Of a stretch of DNA of 64,000 nucleotides, positions 31,305 through 43,200 are shown piece by piece (positions within the stretch are counted from its first letter, which is position 1; each line of letters begins with the position of its first letter). The position numbers and the translations under genes were made by a program. The stretch spans positions 1,178,001 to 1,242,000 of the forward strand of contig JAUZTG010000044.1 in the NCBI GenBank assembly GCA_030734395.1, read 5' to 3'. The notes under the pieces are model-generated. The model was not told the DNA's origin. It saw only the letters and a list, made by a program, of their open reading frames with translations, and did no database searches. Origin of the DNA: Sarocladium kiliense (Eukaryota > Ascomycota > Sordariomycetes > Hypocreales > Sarocladiaceae).

Positions 31305-33705
31305 ATGACGCCGAAAGATGAAGCTGGCCCTGATGGGCAGATCAACTACCCATCACCAGGTGCCGAAGCAATGGACGCAGGCCCCTACTACACCACAAGC
31401 GGGCGTGAAGGCGATGCGACGCAAGAGATGCACGACGCAGGCACCGAGCACGTTCCCGAACACAACGAGGCCGACCTCCATGTTCCCAACGGCGCACATC
31501 ATAACCCTATCCACGAGCAACACCACGAGCAACACCAAGAGCAGGACGGACGGCCGGCCAACCTTGAGGAACTACAACTGGCTGCTCAGCTCGGCCAGGG
31601 GCTGACTGAAGCGCCCATGATGCCAGGGCCGGAAGCCAATATGGAGGATCCGAACCTGAGGAGCATTCTGCCACACCCCGAATCCGAGCACCAAGATCAG
31701 AACGACCAACCACAACCGCAGCCATACATGGGACCTGAGCCTTCGGCGGAAGCTATGGCTGCTCATAGCATGCCCGTGCCTGTTCCGCCACAGATGCCAC
31801 CCCATTACAGTCTGCCGAACGACCACGTCCCACCCAGGAAACGATCCAAGGTATCACGTGCTTGCGATGAGTGTCGGCGCAAGAAGATCAAATGCGATGC
31901 TACATCAGACTCGGGCGAGAACCCATGTACAAGTTGTGCGAAGTCAAATGTGAGGTGTTTGTTCAGTCGTGTGCCTCAGAAAAGGGGTCCCAGCAAGGGG
32001 TAAGTTGATCAACCATCATTTCAATCATCAAATAAGCATGAGCTAAAGACGACCTCCCAGATACATCAAGGAGCTTGCAGACCGTATCAACAGTATCGAA
32101 TCGAAGCTTCAGTCCGAAGACGGTCTGGGTCACGAGGACCTGGAGAAGTTCTTCGCCCAAGAACGACAAAGGAGCAGTACAGGGCCTGGCGACGATCCAA
32201 GCCGAAAGCGACCGTTTTCAAGTATATCAGGCAATGAGTTCAGTACACCAACATCCAACAACCGTCAGGCACCATGGGGTTCCGAGTCACGGGGGCCGCA
32301 GTCCGAGTCTTTCGCAAACTACACAAACGCTTCATTGGCTCCACAGCCGTCACCCATCAAGGCAGATGCTACGCCATCGAAGCAAGCTGTCGCAAACATG
32401 GATATCACGATGCCTGATGACGAGGATGTACCCGAGGTCGGGGACAACATCCTGCATGAGTACGAATACTCCCGTCTTTCACTTCCAAGTATACCTATAC
32501 TGACCAGCGTGATAGCTACGTTACCTTGATACAACCTCTATACCCAGTCCTCCCAGATGACCGCTCCAAGCTGCAGTCTCTCCTTGTACAAAGCCCATCC
32601 CCCGTCAGAACAGGCTTCTTGAACGCCGTCATGGCCATCGCCCAGCCAGCCGGTGGTAATGCCAAGCTTGCCAGCTCCTTACTCAATGACTGGGAAAACA
32701 GCGACAATCCACGCACACCAGCCGCGAACATCGTTCACGCTCAGGCTTTGATCCTCCTCATCATCGATGCAGACATGCGCGCATCCGCAACGCTACCATT
32801 CCTCTTGTCACGGGCTGTCACCCTCGCAAATAGTATGAGACTGTGGAAGATGGCAGATATGACAGTGGCAGCGGACCCAGATTCGGACGCGCAGCTTTGT
32901 GTAAGGATATGGTGGTCACTTGTTCTTCTGGATCGTTGGCATGCCGCAGGCACGGGCAAGCCGATGTTGATCCCAGATAGTAGTGTTGTGATTCCCGCCG
33001 GTCTAGACGCCATCGTCGGTGAGAGCCGTTACTACCTCATCCGTAAGCTCAGCCAACTTCATCGGCGACCCCTTTTGCACAACTTTCTAACTCTGTTCAC
33101 TAGGTCTGTCCAAGGTTCTCGGCAAGGTTGCAACAACTATCGCCTCACTACCTCCCTCCGGCACCGCAGAACCCATGGCTGCCACTATTCTTAGCGACTA
33201 CGTTGAGAACTTCCGCGAAGACCTCCCGTCTCACATCAACTCCTCCAACTTCCCTCTCGTTCACCAAGCCTACTGGCACGCCCGTCTCCTCGTCACACTC
33301 CTTCACCCCGTCATCAGCGGTACCCCCAACCGCCTGCTCTGGCCCACCAGTGAGCTCATCACGCTGCTCACCTCCGAGCCCGACATCAAAACTCCTCTTA
33401 CTCACCACTTCACCTCTCTCCTCGTCCTCGCCCTCACCCGTCTCAGCCAGCTCGACGAGTCGAAGGAGAGCGCACTGCAACTCGCCAGGGACGTCGTCGA
33501 TCAGCCTGGTGCCACAGTTTGGGATGATGTCCGGGAGAGACTCGCAAGGCTGACGAGGCCAGTGTCTAGCGTTGAAGCGGCGGCAAGTCAGGGACTACAG
33601 CACCTCGCTGATTTAGCTACGGCGGGGCAGGGCGGAGCGGCAGGTGAAGAGACGGTACAAGGGCAAGGGTCGTCGCTTGCGTTGGGGTATTTGGATCTCG
33701 TATGA
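31305..33705 (+). CDS. Zn2Cys6 transcription factor, RGT1-like
   Basis: Exon 1 is 31305-31999 and exon 2 begins at 32061; the intron 32000-32060 (GTAAGT...CCCAG) joins GPSKG to YIKELADRI. The last exons are about 32510-33042 and 33104-33705, with a clear 33043-33103 intron. A second intron must lie between about 32430 and 32520, but no border satisfies phase and consensus well. The zinc cluster is RACDECRRKKIKCD...NPCTSCAKSNVRC, followed by FSRVPQKRGPSKGYIKEL, which matches glucose-responsive RGT1 factors. Upstream are an acidic segment and His/Gln repeats; downstream is a helical fungal middle region (QPLYPVLP, VRIWWSLVLLDRW). Family knowledge: RGT1 represses hexose transporters when glucose is absent. 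That role is inferred here. Confidence 0.82.
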
Positions 33706-34419
33706 GGATAGACCGTCGTGTCCGGGGCAAGTCGGCATGGTCCCCCGATGGCATGTCATGTACGAATATCTACGTGTAAGAGCATAGTAACAAAGGAGAA
33801 GAAGCTGCCTGTACGAAGGGCTCACATGCAGCCAATTAAAAATAATACCACCCGAATCTCCAAGCTGAACCACATCCCTCCATATCATCTCCCCTGATAC
33901 TGCATCTTCGGCCATCAACTCCGGTTCTTCCTTCGGATCAATTCCCGAACATGCCCGGATCACATCCGACTACCTCAAACCCTCCACGCAGTATTGCATC
34001 CCCGATCTCGCTCCACCTCCCAGCACTAATCACTTACTTGTCAACAGGGCCCAACAAAAGGGTTTAGGTCCAATGGGCTAGCTTGTGTCGAGTTGGTAGT
34101 CTCGTTTCCCAGGAATTCCCACCCACACTTCGCAATTAACTTTTCTGCTCCCCAGTGGCCATGGGAACTCTATCTTACACCAACTGAATGGCGTGGCAGG
34201 CCACCCAGTCGAGACGCTTGTCTAGCCGACGCCCCTGGCCCTAGTGATTCAAAGTGTTAAAAGGAGAAAAAGTTTTTCGGCGATCGTCACACAGGTACAA
34301 AATTCCAGAGACGAGGGCCAGGGAAACAAGAACAAGAACGCCAAAGAGAGGCAATAGTGACAGTAGCTCTCATCCTTCACCGCTCTCATCATCCCCACGC
34401 GGAGTCCCCTCATCCTAAG
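33706..34419. other. 3' region of the zinc-cluster gene
   Basis: No gene seen. Confidence 0.4.
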
Positions 34420-35038
34420 ATGAGATTAACATCTTTAGCCCAAGTCTTTGAACGCAATGACCTGCCGGACCGGAGAAGCCCACATCCTGTCGAATGTGAT
34501 GGCATCCCTCTAATTTACCCCCCAACTGTCCGGTTCCTCCTTAGTCCCGAATTCAAGTAATGATAGGGGGCCCGTGACAAGGATGGCATGTCGACACCAA
34601 AAGCAACCCAGAAATGTCTTGCATATTCGCTTCACTTGCTTGAGAGCCTCATCCCACTCCCAATACACGTCATAAGCCTTAGGCAACCCGCCTACTTTCC
34701 TCATCGCTAGGCAGTCAATGTGCCGTCTGTGGCTCTCTCTGTCCTGACTCTACCCAGCTGTGCCTGACTTGAAACCCCAAATCTAACACAATCCCACTAG
34801 TGGAAATGCCAGTGAACCTGTACCTATCGAGTCAAGCCCTCCAAAACTGCACATGGTCGTGTGGAGCCCGAGGGCTTCGAGCCCATGCCCCGCTCCCCAG
34901 ACTCCTCATTCCAGTCGCACACCGAGACGCCGGACTCAAGGCAGTGTTGCGCAAGCGCCCATCGAGGGCGGTGTGGCAGGTTCGTTAGATCGATTGTTGG
35001 GTCCCGGTGAGGGCAAGGGTTTCAGGAAAGAGCCCTAA
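34420..35038 (+). CDS. Doubtful small two-exon gene
   Basis: A candidate only. Exon 34420-34556 starts ATG and ends at a GTAATG donor; exon 34801-35038 follows an acceptor with a CTAACACAATCCCACTAG branch-acceptor arrangement. The two frames are in phase and give 124 residues. The second part is Ser/Pro/Thr/Arg-rich with TPHSSRTPRRRTQ, then a Gly-rich end SLDRLLGPGEGKGFRKEP that looks selected rather than random. The intron would be 244 bp, longer than others here. No family recognised. Phase agreement has a one-in-three chance of being accidental. Confidence 0.3.
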
Positions 35039-35754
35039 GTCTACATCAGTGTATAAGAGCCCATCGCAAGAGGGGGATCACAAGGACGAATAGGAGGCAC
35101 GAAAAGATTCGGTCAAGGCGAGAGCCGAAAGGCGTCTCCTTAGAGATCATGTAAGTATTTCGTAAAGTCTATAGTCATCGGGCCATTTCATCGTTGCCCA
35201 GGTCTGCAAAATATGGTGATGCCAGCCCAACCCCCTTTTTTCTCAACAAAACCACCGTTTCTATAAGCGAATCAGTCTCGATCGATGTCAGGTTTTCCGC
35301 ATTCATGTTCCCATTCCCTTGCCACCAGTTCCTGAAACGCCTGGTCCAAAGACACCAGTGTATAGAGTAGTCCCATTCATGAAAACAAAGCAAAAGAAGA
35401 AGAAAAAAAGGTTGACAAAGCATCATGCGCGTGTACTAGAGGTCGCCTCCCAGTGAGACAAGTTAAGCCTCCAGTACTTCTAGCATGTAAGACAATAAGA
35501 ACGCAGAAGAAGCACATAAACTCCATTGACCCCGTTCTATGATCCTTCCCAGTTGGATGAAGAAACCGTCCGCCCAGATAACATGGTCTATTCCAAGAAA
35601 ACCGCTTGATGTCCGAGAACGTTGTCCGTATCATCAACAAAAAATAAACATAAATCCAAAACAGCTCGACTCCCTTTGCGTCTAACGCAACTTCTTAGGC
35701 GTGAAAGCTAGAGGGACGCCTCTGCTTGACTGAAATTCAGGAGGGTATTCGCGT
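35039..35754. other. 3' flank of the copper-fist gene
   Basis: Mostly the 3' untranslated side of the minus-strand gene that ends at 35755. Frames on the minus strand (35175-35426, 35377-35640) show no domain. Confidence 0.4.
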
Positions 35755-37231
35755 TCAAATCTCCCAGTTGGTCCCCATTGCGGTAGGGGCCAGAGGATCG
35801 TTGGTGGTGGTATCGTCCGCAGCGCCGGAGAATCCGTCGTTGTAGTTCGGTATCCAGAAAGCCGGGTCCTCCTCTACCGTCGACATCCCAGTACCAGTCA
35901 TGGTGTTAAGGTCCGTGCCCTTATAAAAGCTGTCGTAGTTGATGCTGCTGAGATCGGTGCTGGCCGCCATCAGGTCTGATTGTCTGAGGAAGTTGCTGCT
36001 TCCGAAGCCATCGTAGTCGCCGTCGTTACCAGGAATGAAGTCTTCCACTTCAGAAACGTCACCTGATGTCGAGGTCGTGTTGGCAAGGTGAGGGAGCTGC
36101 TCGGAGCCACTGCCGAAGTCGAACATGCCGTTGAAGCTCTGAGCACCGGTCTGGCTGTAGCTTGATGGAGCGAAGTTGTCGGGGTTGGCCTCACCGAGGT
36201 CGTAGTGACTCCAGTCAACAGATGCTGAGCTGAGACCTGCGCTGTACATAGGGCCATCCGGGTCTGAGGCAAAGGTCGAGCCGAACAGGTCAAAGGTGCT
36301 GTTTGGCAGGTACTGTGGATACTCAATACCAGAGAGATCTAGCGGTGGTAGGCTGCCATTGATCTGTGGAAAGCTAGATCCGGTCATCATTGGTGAAGTC
36401 GCTTCCGACTTGACACGTCGCTGGCCGATGGTTGAGCCAGCGCGGGATCGGCCTCCCAACGCAGTCCTCATACGGGCGTCTGTCACAAGGCCGAGGCCAG
36501 TAGAGCCGTGGGCAGAGTTAGCACGGCTCAGTTGGTACGGGCTACACTTCTGAGCCGCACGGTTGTGCTTCGCGGTGGCCTTCATTGGCCCATTTGGGTC
36601 GGGGCCGAGGAGCATGTCGGAGTGCACGGTATTAGCACGCCGTCTTCTCGCAGCAAGTTTTGGTCTCGGGGCCGCGGTAAGGTCTTGAGCTTCGCCATCC
36701 GAATCGGACTCGGGAACCGTGTCCAAAGCTGGCTCCTTCTTATGGGAACACGAGCAGCGGCCACCGTGGTTACAGCAGCAAGTATCTGCAACACCATCAA
36801 GTCAGATCACCGCACCAAAGTGTGTTGGAGAGCGACCCAACGAAATGTTGGAAAGAGATGCCTTACCCGTATGGCCTTCTACGGTCTGTTGCAAATGTGC
36901 ACACTTGCTCGTCTTCTCGCCACAGTCACACTTGACATGGGCTGATCGTGACTTGCGCATCGATCGACAGTGGGCGCATTGTGAAACTGGGCGACCCTTC
37001 TTGTTGATGTGCTGGAGTGGTCGATCTGATAGAGAAGAGATGTTAGCACTTGCGCGATAGCAATAGTTCAGCTGCCCTTGACAGATGCGCGCCCCGCGAA
37101 GGTGATAGATAGGCGCGCGCAGGCTTGGTGGGCTGGCTGCAGCGACGTCACTTACCAGAGTGTTGACAGTTGCTCACACGGTGGCCGCGGACGCAGGCCT
37201 CGCAAGCATACTTTTCCCCGTCGATAATCAT
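35755..37231 (-). CDS. Copper-fist transcription factor (ACE1/MAC1/CUF1 family)
   Basis: Three exons on the minus strand, 37231-37156, 37025-36867 and 36785-35755, give 421 residues with both joins in phase. Residues 1-40 form the copper fist: IIDGEKYACEACVRGHRVSN, CQHSDRPLQHINKKGRPVSQ (with the minor-groove GRP), then CAHCR. A Cys-rich copper-cluster region follows (CDCGEKTSKCAH, then CCCNHGGRCSCSHKK). The remainder is a disordered, acidic Ser/Asn/Gly-rich activation-type region with a basic AARRRRA patch. Family knowledge: copper binding to the Cys cluster controls DNA binding, activating detoxification genes (ACE1) or uptake genes (MAC1). The sequence alone does not say which. Confidence 0.93.
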
Positions 37232-40200
37232 GTTGGGCGGCGAGAAGATTCAAAAGCTGTGAAGACAGGTGTGTGTATGGAAAGTGGTGAGGAGAGTCAA
37301 GGATGGAGAGAGAAGGCTGTTCCTGAGGTTGGAAACACGTTCGTCGCAGACCAAGGGAGGGTCCGTTTCCGGTTCCAGCTCGGATAACTACAGCAGCAGC
37401 GTCGATGTAGTGCGGTGGGCGCAGGTGGGAGGGGCAGGCCGGGGGGGGCTTGTAGGTTCGTGCGGGTGTCGTGTTACAGAACCATGTCTCGCGCGGTAGA
37501 AAGAAAAACGGCTGCGGATAAAACTTTTCGGGGAACGCCCAGAGGAGTCGCTGGGAGCAATGAATCCAATTGAAGCGGCACACCAAGTTTAGTCCAGTTG
37601 TCGGTGGAGTTGCGCCCTTGGTGGGGGTGCTGCTTGTTTAGCCCTTTATTGGAGTCTCGTCGGCTGGCGCGGTGGATGGATGGATTGTCGGTGGTTCGCC
37701 CGTGTATGGCTGGTACTCAGGTCGAGAAAGTGGCGCTGCACTCCGGCCAGAAGGACGATGGGCCGACGGCAGCAGCGGCTGGTGCTGATTCGCTCTTGGG
37801 TACCTCACAAGGTATCCTGTCGAAGATCGACGGGAGTACTCTGATGGCCGTAAGAATGCACGAGACAGGAAGCAGGGGTCAGTACTGATGAACAGACGTA
37901 ATTAGGTGCAATCACAACGTAAAGCGCGTTGGTGAGGCTGATTGCAATTCGTAATTCGACTCGAGGCAAGCGGGTTTGGCGCGCTCAGGTCCTTGGAGCG
38001 GCTGCCGATGGTCGGGGCGGCGGCGGCGTGGGTGCCAGTGTGTCTAGGTCACTAGCCAGCCAAGGCTGAGAATGAGACCAGTTTGTGTCGGGAAATCGGG
38101 GAGTCTGCAGGGTCGTGAGGTGTCGTTAAGGTGTTGCAGAGCTTCCAGGGCGTACAGAAAGAGTTTCGCCTTTCGCTTGTTGCCAGCATGAAAAGCCAAA
38201 CGCAATGCTGGAACTGTCGAATAGAGAGTTGAACGCGGCCAGAGATGGTGTCGCTGGGGTCGTTGGATTCTTAACATACTTCAGTTCCACTCACTGATGA
38301 TGACGCCAGTCATCCGTCTACGGGAGTTCAATTGGTTAGATTTCCAAGCTGGGAAACGCCTCTGGAGGCTCGACCGGCTGGCACAGGGAGGTGGGTGAGA
38401 ACACCCAATGTCCTGGTGTTCTGTGGTGTCGGCGATGGGGGTTGACCTTGTTCATGTCGCTTCGTGTTGCCGGACCGAGTGAAGCGGGCAAAGCAGGAAC
38501 TGCCTGAGTGGGTGCGGCAGCCGCCCGTTACGGTGTCTGACTCTGGGACAGTGGGATGGGTGCATCCTCGGACAGGCTGACGGCGCTTCTCTGGTTTCGA
38601 CTCGTCTGAGCAGCAAGGTACGAGGTAGTAGAGTGGGACTCGGTGGTGGCTGTCGGCGCGAAGCCGACTACGGAGAAGCAAACGATGACGAGCGCACTCG
38701 CCTTAGTGGGATCGGCCCTAGTGGGATGGCGGTGCATGGTTTCGCGAAGAGGATTCCTTTGGGTGTGGTGTGCTGGGAACCTGTAGACTGGAGCTTAGTG
38801 GCTAGGCGCGGTAACAGATGGGAGGCAGGGGTTGGAGGAGGGTCGGAGAGCAGCGTGGGGAGTCAGTCCTGGAAGAAGGTCGGGATGGAGGGTAGTGAAG
38901 TGGTGGTGTTCGTAATGGCAATGATAATGGGATTGAGACCGACGGTGATGGCCGATGACAGAAGTTGAAGCCACAGCGTGAAGTCAGATGGTGCCAATTG
39001 ATTGTGAGAAGTGACGACTTGAGGCATCATTCTTCGCCTGTTGCACTGGCAGTAGTTCCCATGGACGGTGGTGGCAGCAGTGCCAGTGGCAGTGGCAGAC
39101 GGCAGCCTAGAAGGCGTGCTGCATGCCCTGTACGTGCCTGAGATCCCCCCACGGGCCACGGGCAACCAGTCTGCTCGCTGCCTCTCGCCTGCATCGCAGC
39201 TTGAACCCTCCATTACCTAGTCGTCTTAGTAACTTCCATGGCTTGCCCCTATCGCTCACCGACGGGCCCTGACACCAGTGTGGCTTTCACTTATGCCGGT
39301 CGTCTATGTCTTATGCGAGTCCAGAGGCTTTCGTTGACTTTATTGTCCCTGCCGGCTTCGACTCTAATTGCAGCATGTGTGGCAGCAAGAAAACAGAGTT
39401 CGCTCAATATGGCATGTCTTGCCCTGCCCTGCGCAACACAAGCATACAATGCCTCTCATTGCACCACCTTGGCGTCATTGAACAACTTGCCGTTTCTCAA
39501 AAGGGTAGCTGACACTTCAGTACGCCCACTGCCATCCCACGCGTGGCTCCCGAAGCTACCTCACTTTACCTGGAGCGGTAATGACCAAGGTAACAAGGTT
39601 TCAACCCAGCAGGAGCTCATCCCCAGCCTCTCCGCGTTCCTCCGCGTTTCCTCCAGCTTTCGGTCGTCAGGATGCCTTGGGATGGATCTAGCCCCCGGGT
39701 TTTGGCCTGTCATCTGCAACCTTCAAACCTATTGAGTGGCTGGCGAGGGCTCTCGGCTCGGGTGCTCTAGGGATCCTCCATCGCCTTTCGCGCCGGAAGC
39801 GCCCGGCCAAGACCGCCGCGAGACGAGCCAGCGCGTGCTCCGTCCATTTCTCTAGGGCCAACCAAATGAGGTCTCGTGCAGCGAGACGAGGCTTGAGAGT
39901 CTGTTACTACGGATGTTCCAAACCGATTCGTCAAACAGAGAAAGTCAGAGAGCCTGCCCCATCTTGTGCTTCCCCAGAACGAACGAAACGCTGGTACCTG
40001 AAATCTGGATATATAGATTCTCCAGGTATTGATCATTGTACGGAGTACCCAAGACCAAACTTGCTTTTCGATCGCTTCAGCCAGGAAAAGGCCCTTTTAT
40101 TTATTCTCGGAGGCAGCTGCCGCTGGTCGTACTGCCGCTGGGTACTCTGCACCATGTCCATGCTCGCTTACGCCGAGTGGCCCTGTAGAGCAGGGTGTGA

Positions 40201-43200
40201 TCATGTTTGACGGCTTTGGCAAGGGTGTGTCGGCATTCCTGCAGGGTTCGCGATTGGGAAACTGAAGACATCATCGTACTTATTTTGCCTTTCCCATGGA
40301 GTGGGGGCACTGTTGGGCAATCAGGTCCTAACCAGGAGCATTTGGACCAACATATGATGGGTCTAAAAGTTCCACAGAGATCCTTCAAGTAAGCCCGACA
40401 TCGAGTCGTTACACACTGCTTGAAGAATCAGGTTCCAGACCAATTCCTCCTGCTACACAATGTTGATGTAGCTGGCCGTCATCCGTACATCACAGATCGA
40501 GAAGCTGACTCAAGTGCCCCTGCTTGTGCTTCGGCGTAGCGTCCGGCTCCAGGATCCACCCAAGTATGCCTGCCAGTTGTCAATTGGTCTTGTTGACCGT
40601 TGGAAGAATGAGAGTGCCTTTTTGAGCATGGAAACTGTCCTCTACACAGTGTCATGTCGTACGATGTGGACTTGGGAACGGCCACAAGCTCCATGGACAT
40701 GCGCCATCGGCACTGCTCCATTGTGACATTGACGGTCCAAGATCATTGAGTGAATGGTAGGCAGAAATCATTGGAGTGACCTGGCATCCTTTGACAATCC
40801 CAACGGAACGGGGTGGGGCCGCCGAGCGACAATAATGAGTGGATGTGTGCACGGTGAGGGAGAGAGTAAAGCATTGAGTAGCAACCGACGATACCCACAG
40901 CTTCATCTGCTGCCGAGACCGAAAGACTGGTGATCATCCATTTCAGTCACTTGAGCAGGACTGACAAGTCTCACGATGTGGCTAGGCCCATGCATGACTT
41001 GTATGATGCATCCTCAAGGTGCGGAATCACCTTCCAAGCGACGACTAGAGGACAAGAACAGATCGTGAGGAAGCCGACGCAGACAGCTGATTGGGGGAAA
41101 CAAGGGTTTCAAAATCAGATATATGGCCTGCATCGGACGCTGCTACCAATTCTCCGAAATTGTAATGAGCCGGTCGATCGATGCTTCAAGGACACATCTA
41201 TGGAGCATGGCCTGGCGGCTATATGCTCACACGGCTGACTGGAACTGTCAACGCAAGTTGCACCAATATGCACCGGCTGGCTAAATGGACCCTCGATCCG
41301 CATGCGCGTTCAAGTTACGCTTGCACCTGGTGAACCATATCTGTTTCCTTTGCTTTTGCAATGACAGCCAGAGTCCATCTCACCGGGAAGCTGCAAGATG
41401 CCAAATTCGGCACTGGCCATCTGGCGTTATGTCGGGCCGAGCAGAGCGCGCCGCCGTGCATAGGGTCCCCCTCGCCAGCACGAAGATGGAGATGACAATG
41501 AGCACCCTCTCCACAATCGATCATGAAGCTAGCGGCCGTCGTCTTCCAGGTTGGGATCCTCATGCTTGGACGAAACATAAGAATGGCACACGGCCTTGGC
41601 TTGTGCCTGGACTCGTGCACAAGGAGTAATTGCGGCCACCACTCGGCTGGTAAGTGGGTTCTATCTGCACTATGTCGCCGAAATGAGACATTGGGTCAGG
41701 AGCACTTGGAAACAGGCGTGACTGGTCATTTCACACAATAGGACTGGCTGACTATGCAGAATTCGGATGGACACACGTGTGTGTGCTTTTTGCTGACGGC
41801 GGCTTGTTGTCGATGTGTCACCATCGATATTGGAAGCAAGTTTAGGTGTCATGTTTCCATACTGCTTCTAGAAGGTGAGAGGGCATGTGAGCCCCTGCAT
41901 GAGGTGACCTTCCCATCTGTCATTGCGCCGCCGCACAGAAGCATCAGCACTTGAGGTAGCAGGTAGCGTCCAGCCATTGGACTGTGGCTGGGCAAGCTCC
42001 TTCGTTTGAGAGCTCTGCGTTTGGCATTGCCAACTTGGCCCAACGCGAGATCGGGGATTGCACCACTCCAGCAACGGCCTTTCAATGGACCGACCACCAC
42101 AATGCAATAATAACGAAATGACAATTCTGGCGCCAACGCAGCCCTGGCCGCGCCAAGCAAGCTCCAGAGGCAGCTCCGTCACGACCTGCATGAGCGCTCC
42201 TGCAGCTCTGCACAGCTCCCACCCCGGAGATGCCCTTTGCAGCCATAGCTCCCCTGCGACGTTGGCACCGTGGCCCACCTGGTGTGCGCTGTGGCTGGCA
42301 GCTGGCACAGTCCACTGAAAGTTTTTTCATCCTTTTGGCTTCCCTTTCCCTCTTCTCCTACCTTACCATTCACCATGCAAGGCCTCTGCCACTTTCTCGC
42401 GTTTGCCGCCGTCGTACACCCTCTTGGTTAGGGATTGAGCGAAGTCGCTCCAGTACTCATTTTTGCGTCACTCGATCGACCCTGTTTGATGCACCGATCG
42501 CATGGCTTGCTTGCCACCCAACGCTTTGGTCACCGACCTGCCCTGAGCTGAGATCCTCATCCTATGAGCTATCAATGGCCATGCGTTCCGCTCATCAACA
42601 GCATCATCCAGACAGACAGCTTGAGTGATCATGCTCGCGTCCACGATCAATTCATTGTGGCATTCTCGAGCACTTCATCCCAGCGAAGATCTCCATCGAG
42701 GTCATCTCCAAGCGACCTGGTGAAGCTTGATCTCCTCCTTGCAACTTACCCTACAGTGGTCTCCTTTCCAACCTCCCTTCTCATCCATCTGCCTCTCGTG
42801 ACTTGCATTATTTTGCCAGTATGACCATGTTCTCCTCCTCGGAGGGATCGTGTGTCTTTATCGACTTCGTCGTCACTTTTCTTCTTTTGACCTCGATGTT
42901 TTCGCACTGGCATAGATCGAATTTCAGCCTCGTTGCTGGGCACCCGGCTCCGAGACGTCGTCTTGATCGTCTCTGAGGAGCCGGGAATCAGCTGTAGTCA
43001 CATTTCTTCCCCGGTGTTGTAATATGATTGTGATTTCTGTCAAGGCGTCGGAGTAGACATGCACTGAATGTTTCGGGCTCCCTGAAGGCGTAGCATGCGT
43101 GTGCAACAATGTTCGATTGGTGCTCCCACGCATGTGTCTCACTTGATCGACTGAGGGCAAGGTTTCCCATGTCTACAAGCAAGATTCCCATTCATGCGTT

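Noticed and set aside
39238..39735. 165-codon plus-strand frame in the large gene-free interval
   Set aside because: No domain, overlapping frame of similar quality, and a Cys/Ser/Leu-rich composition typical of non-coding readings.
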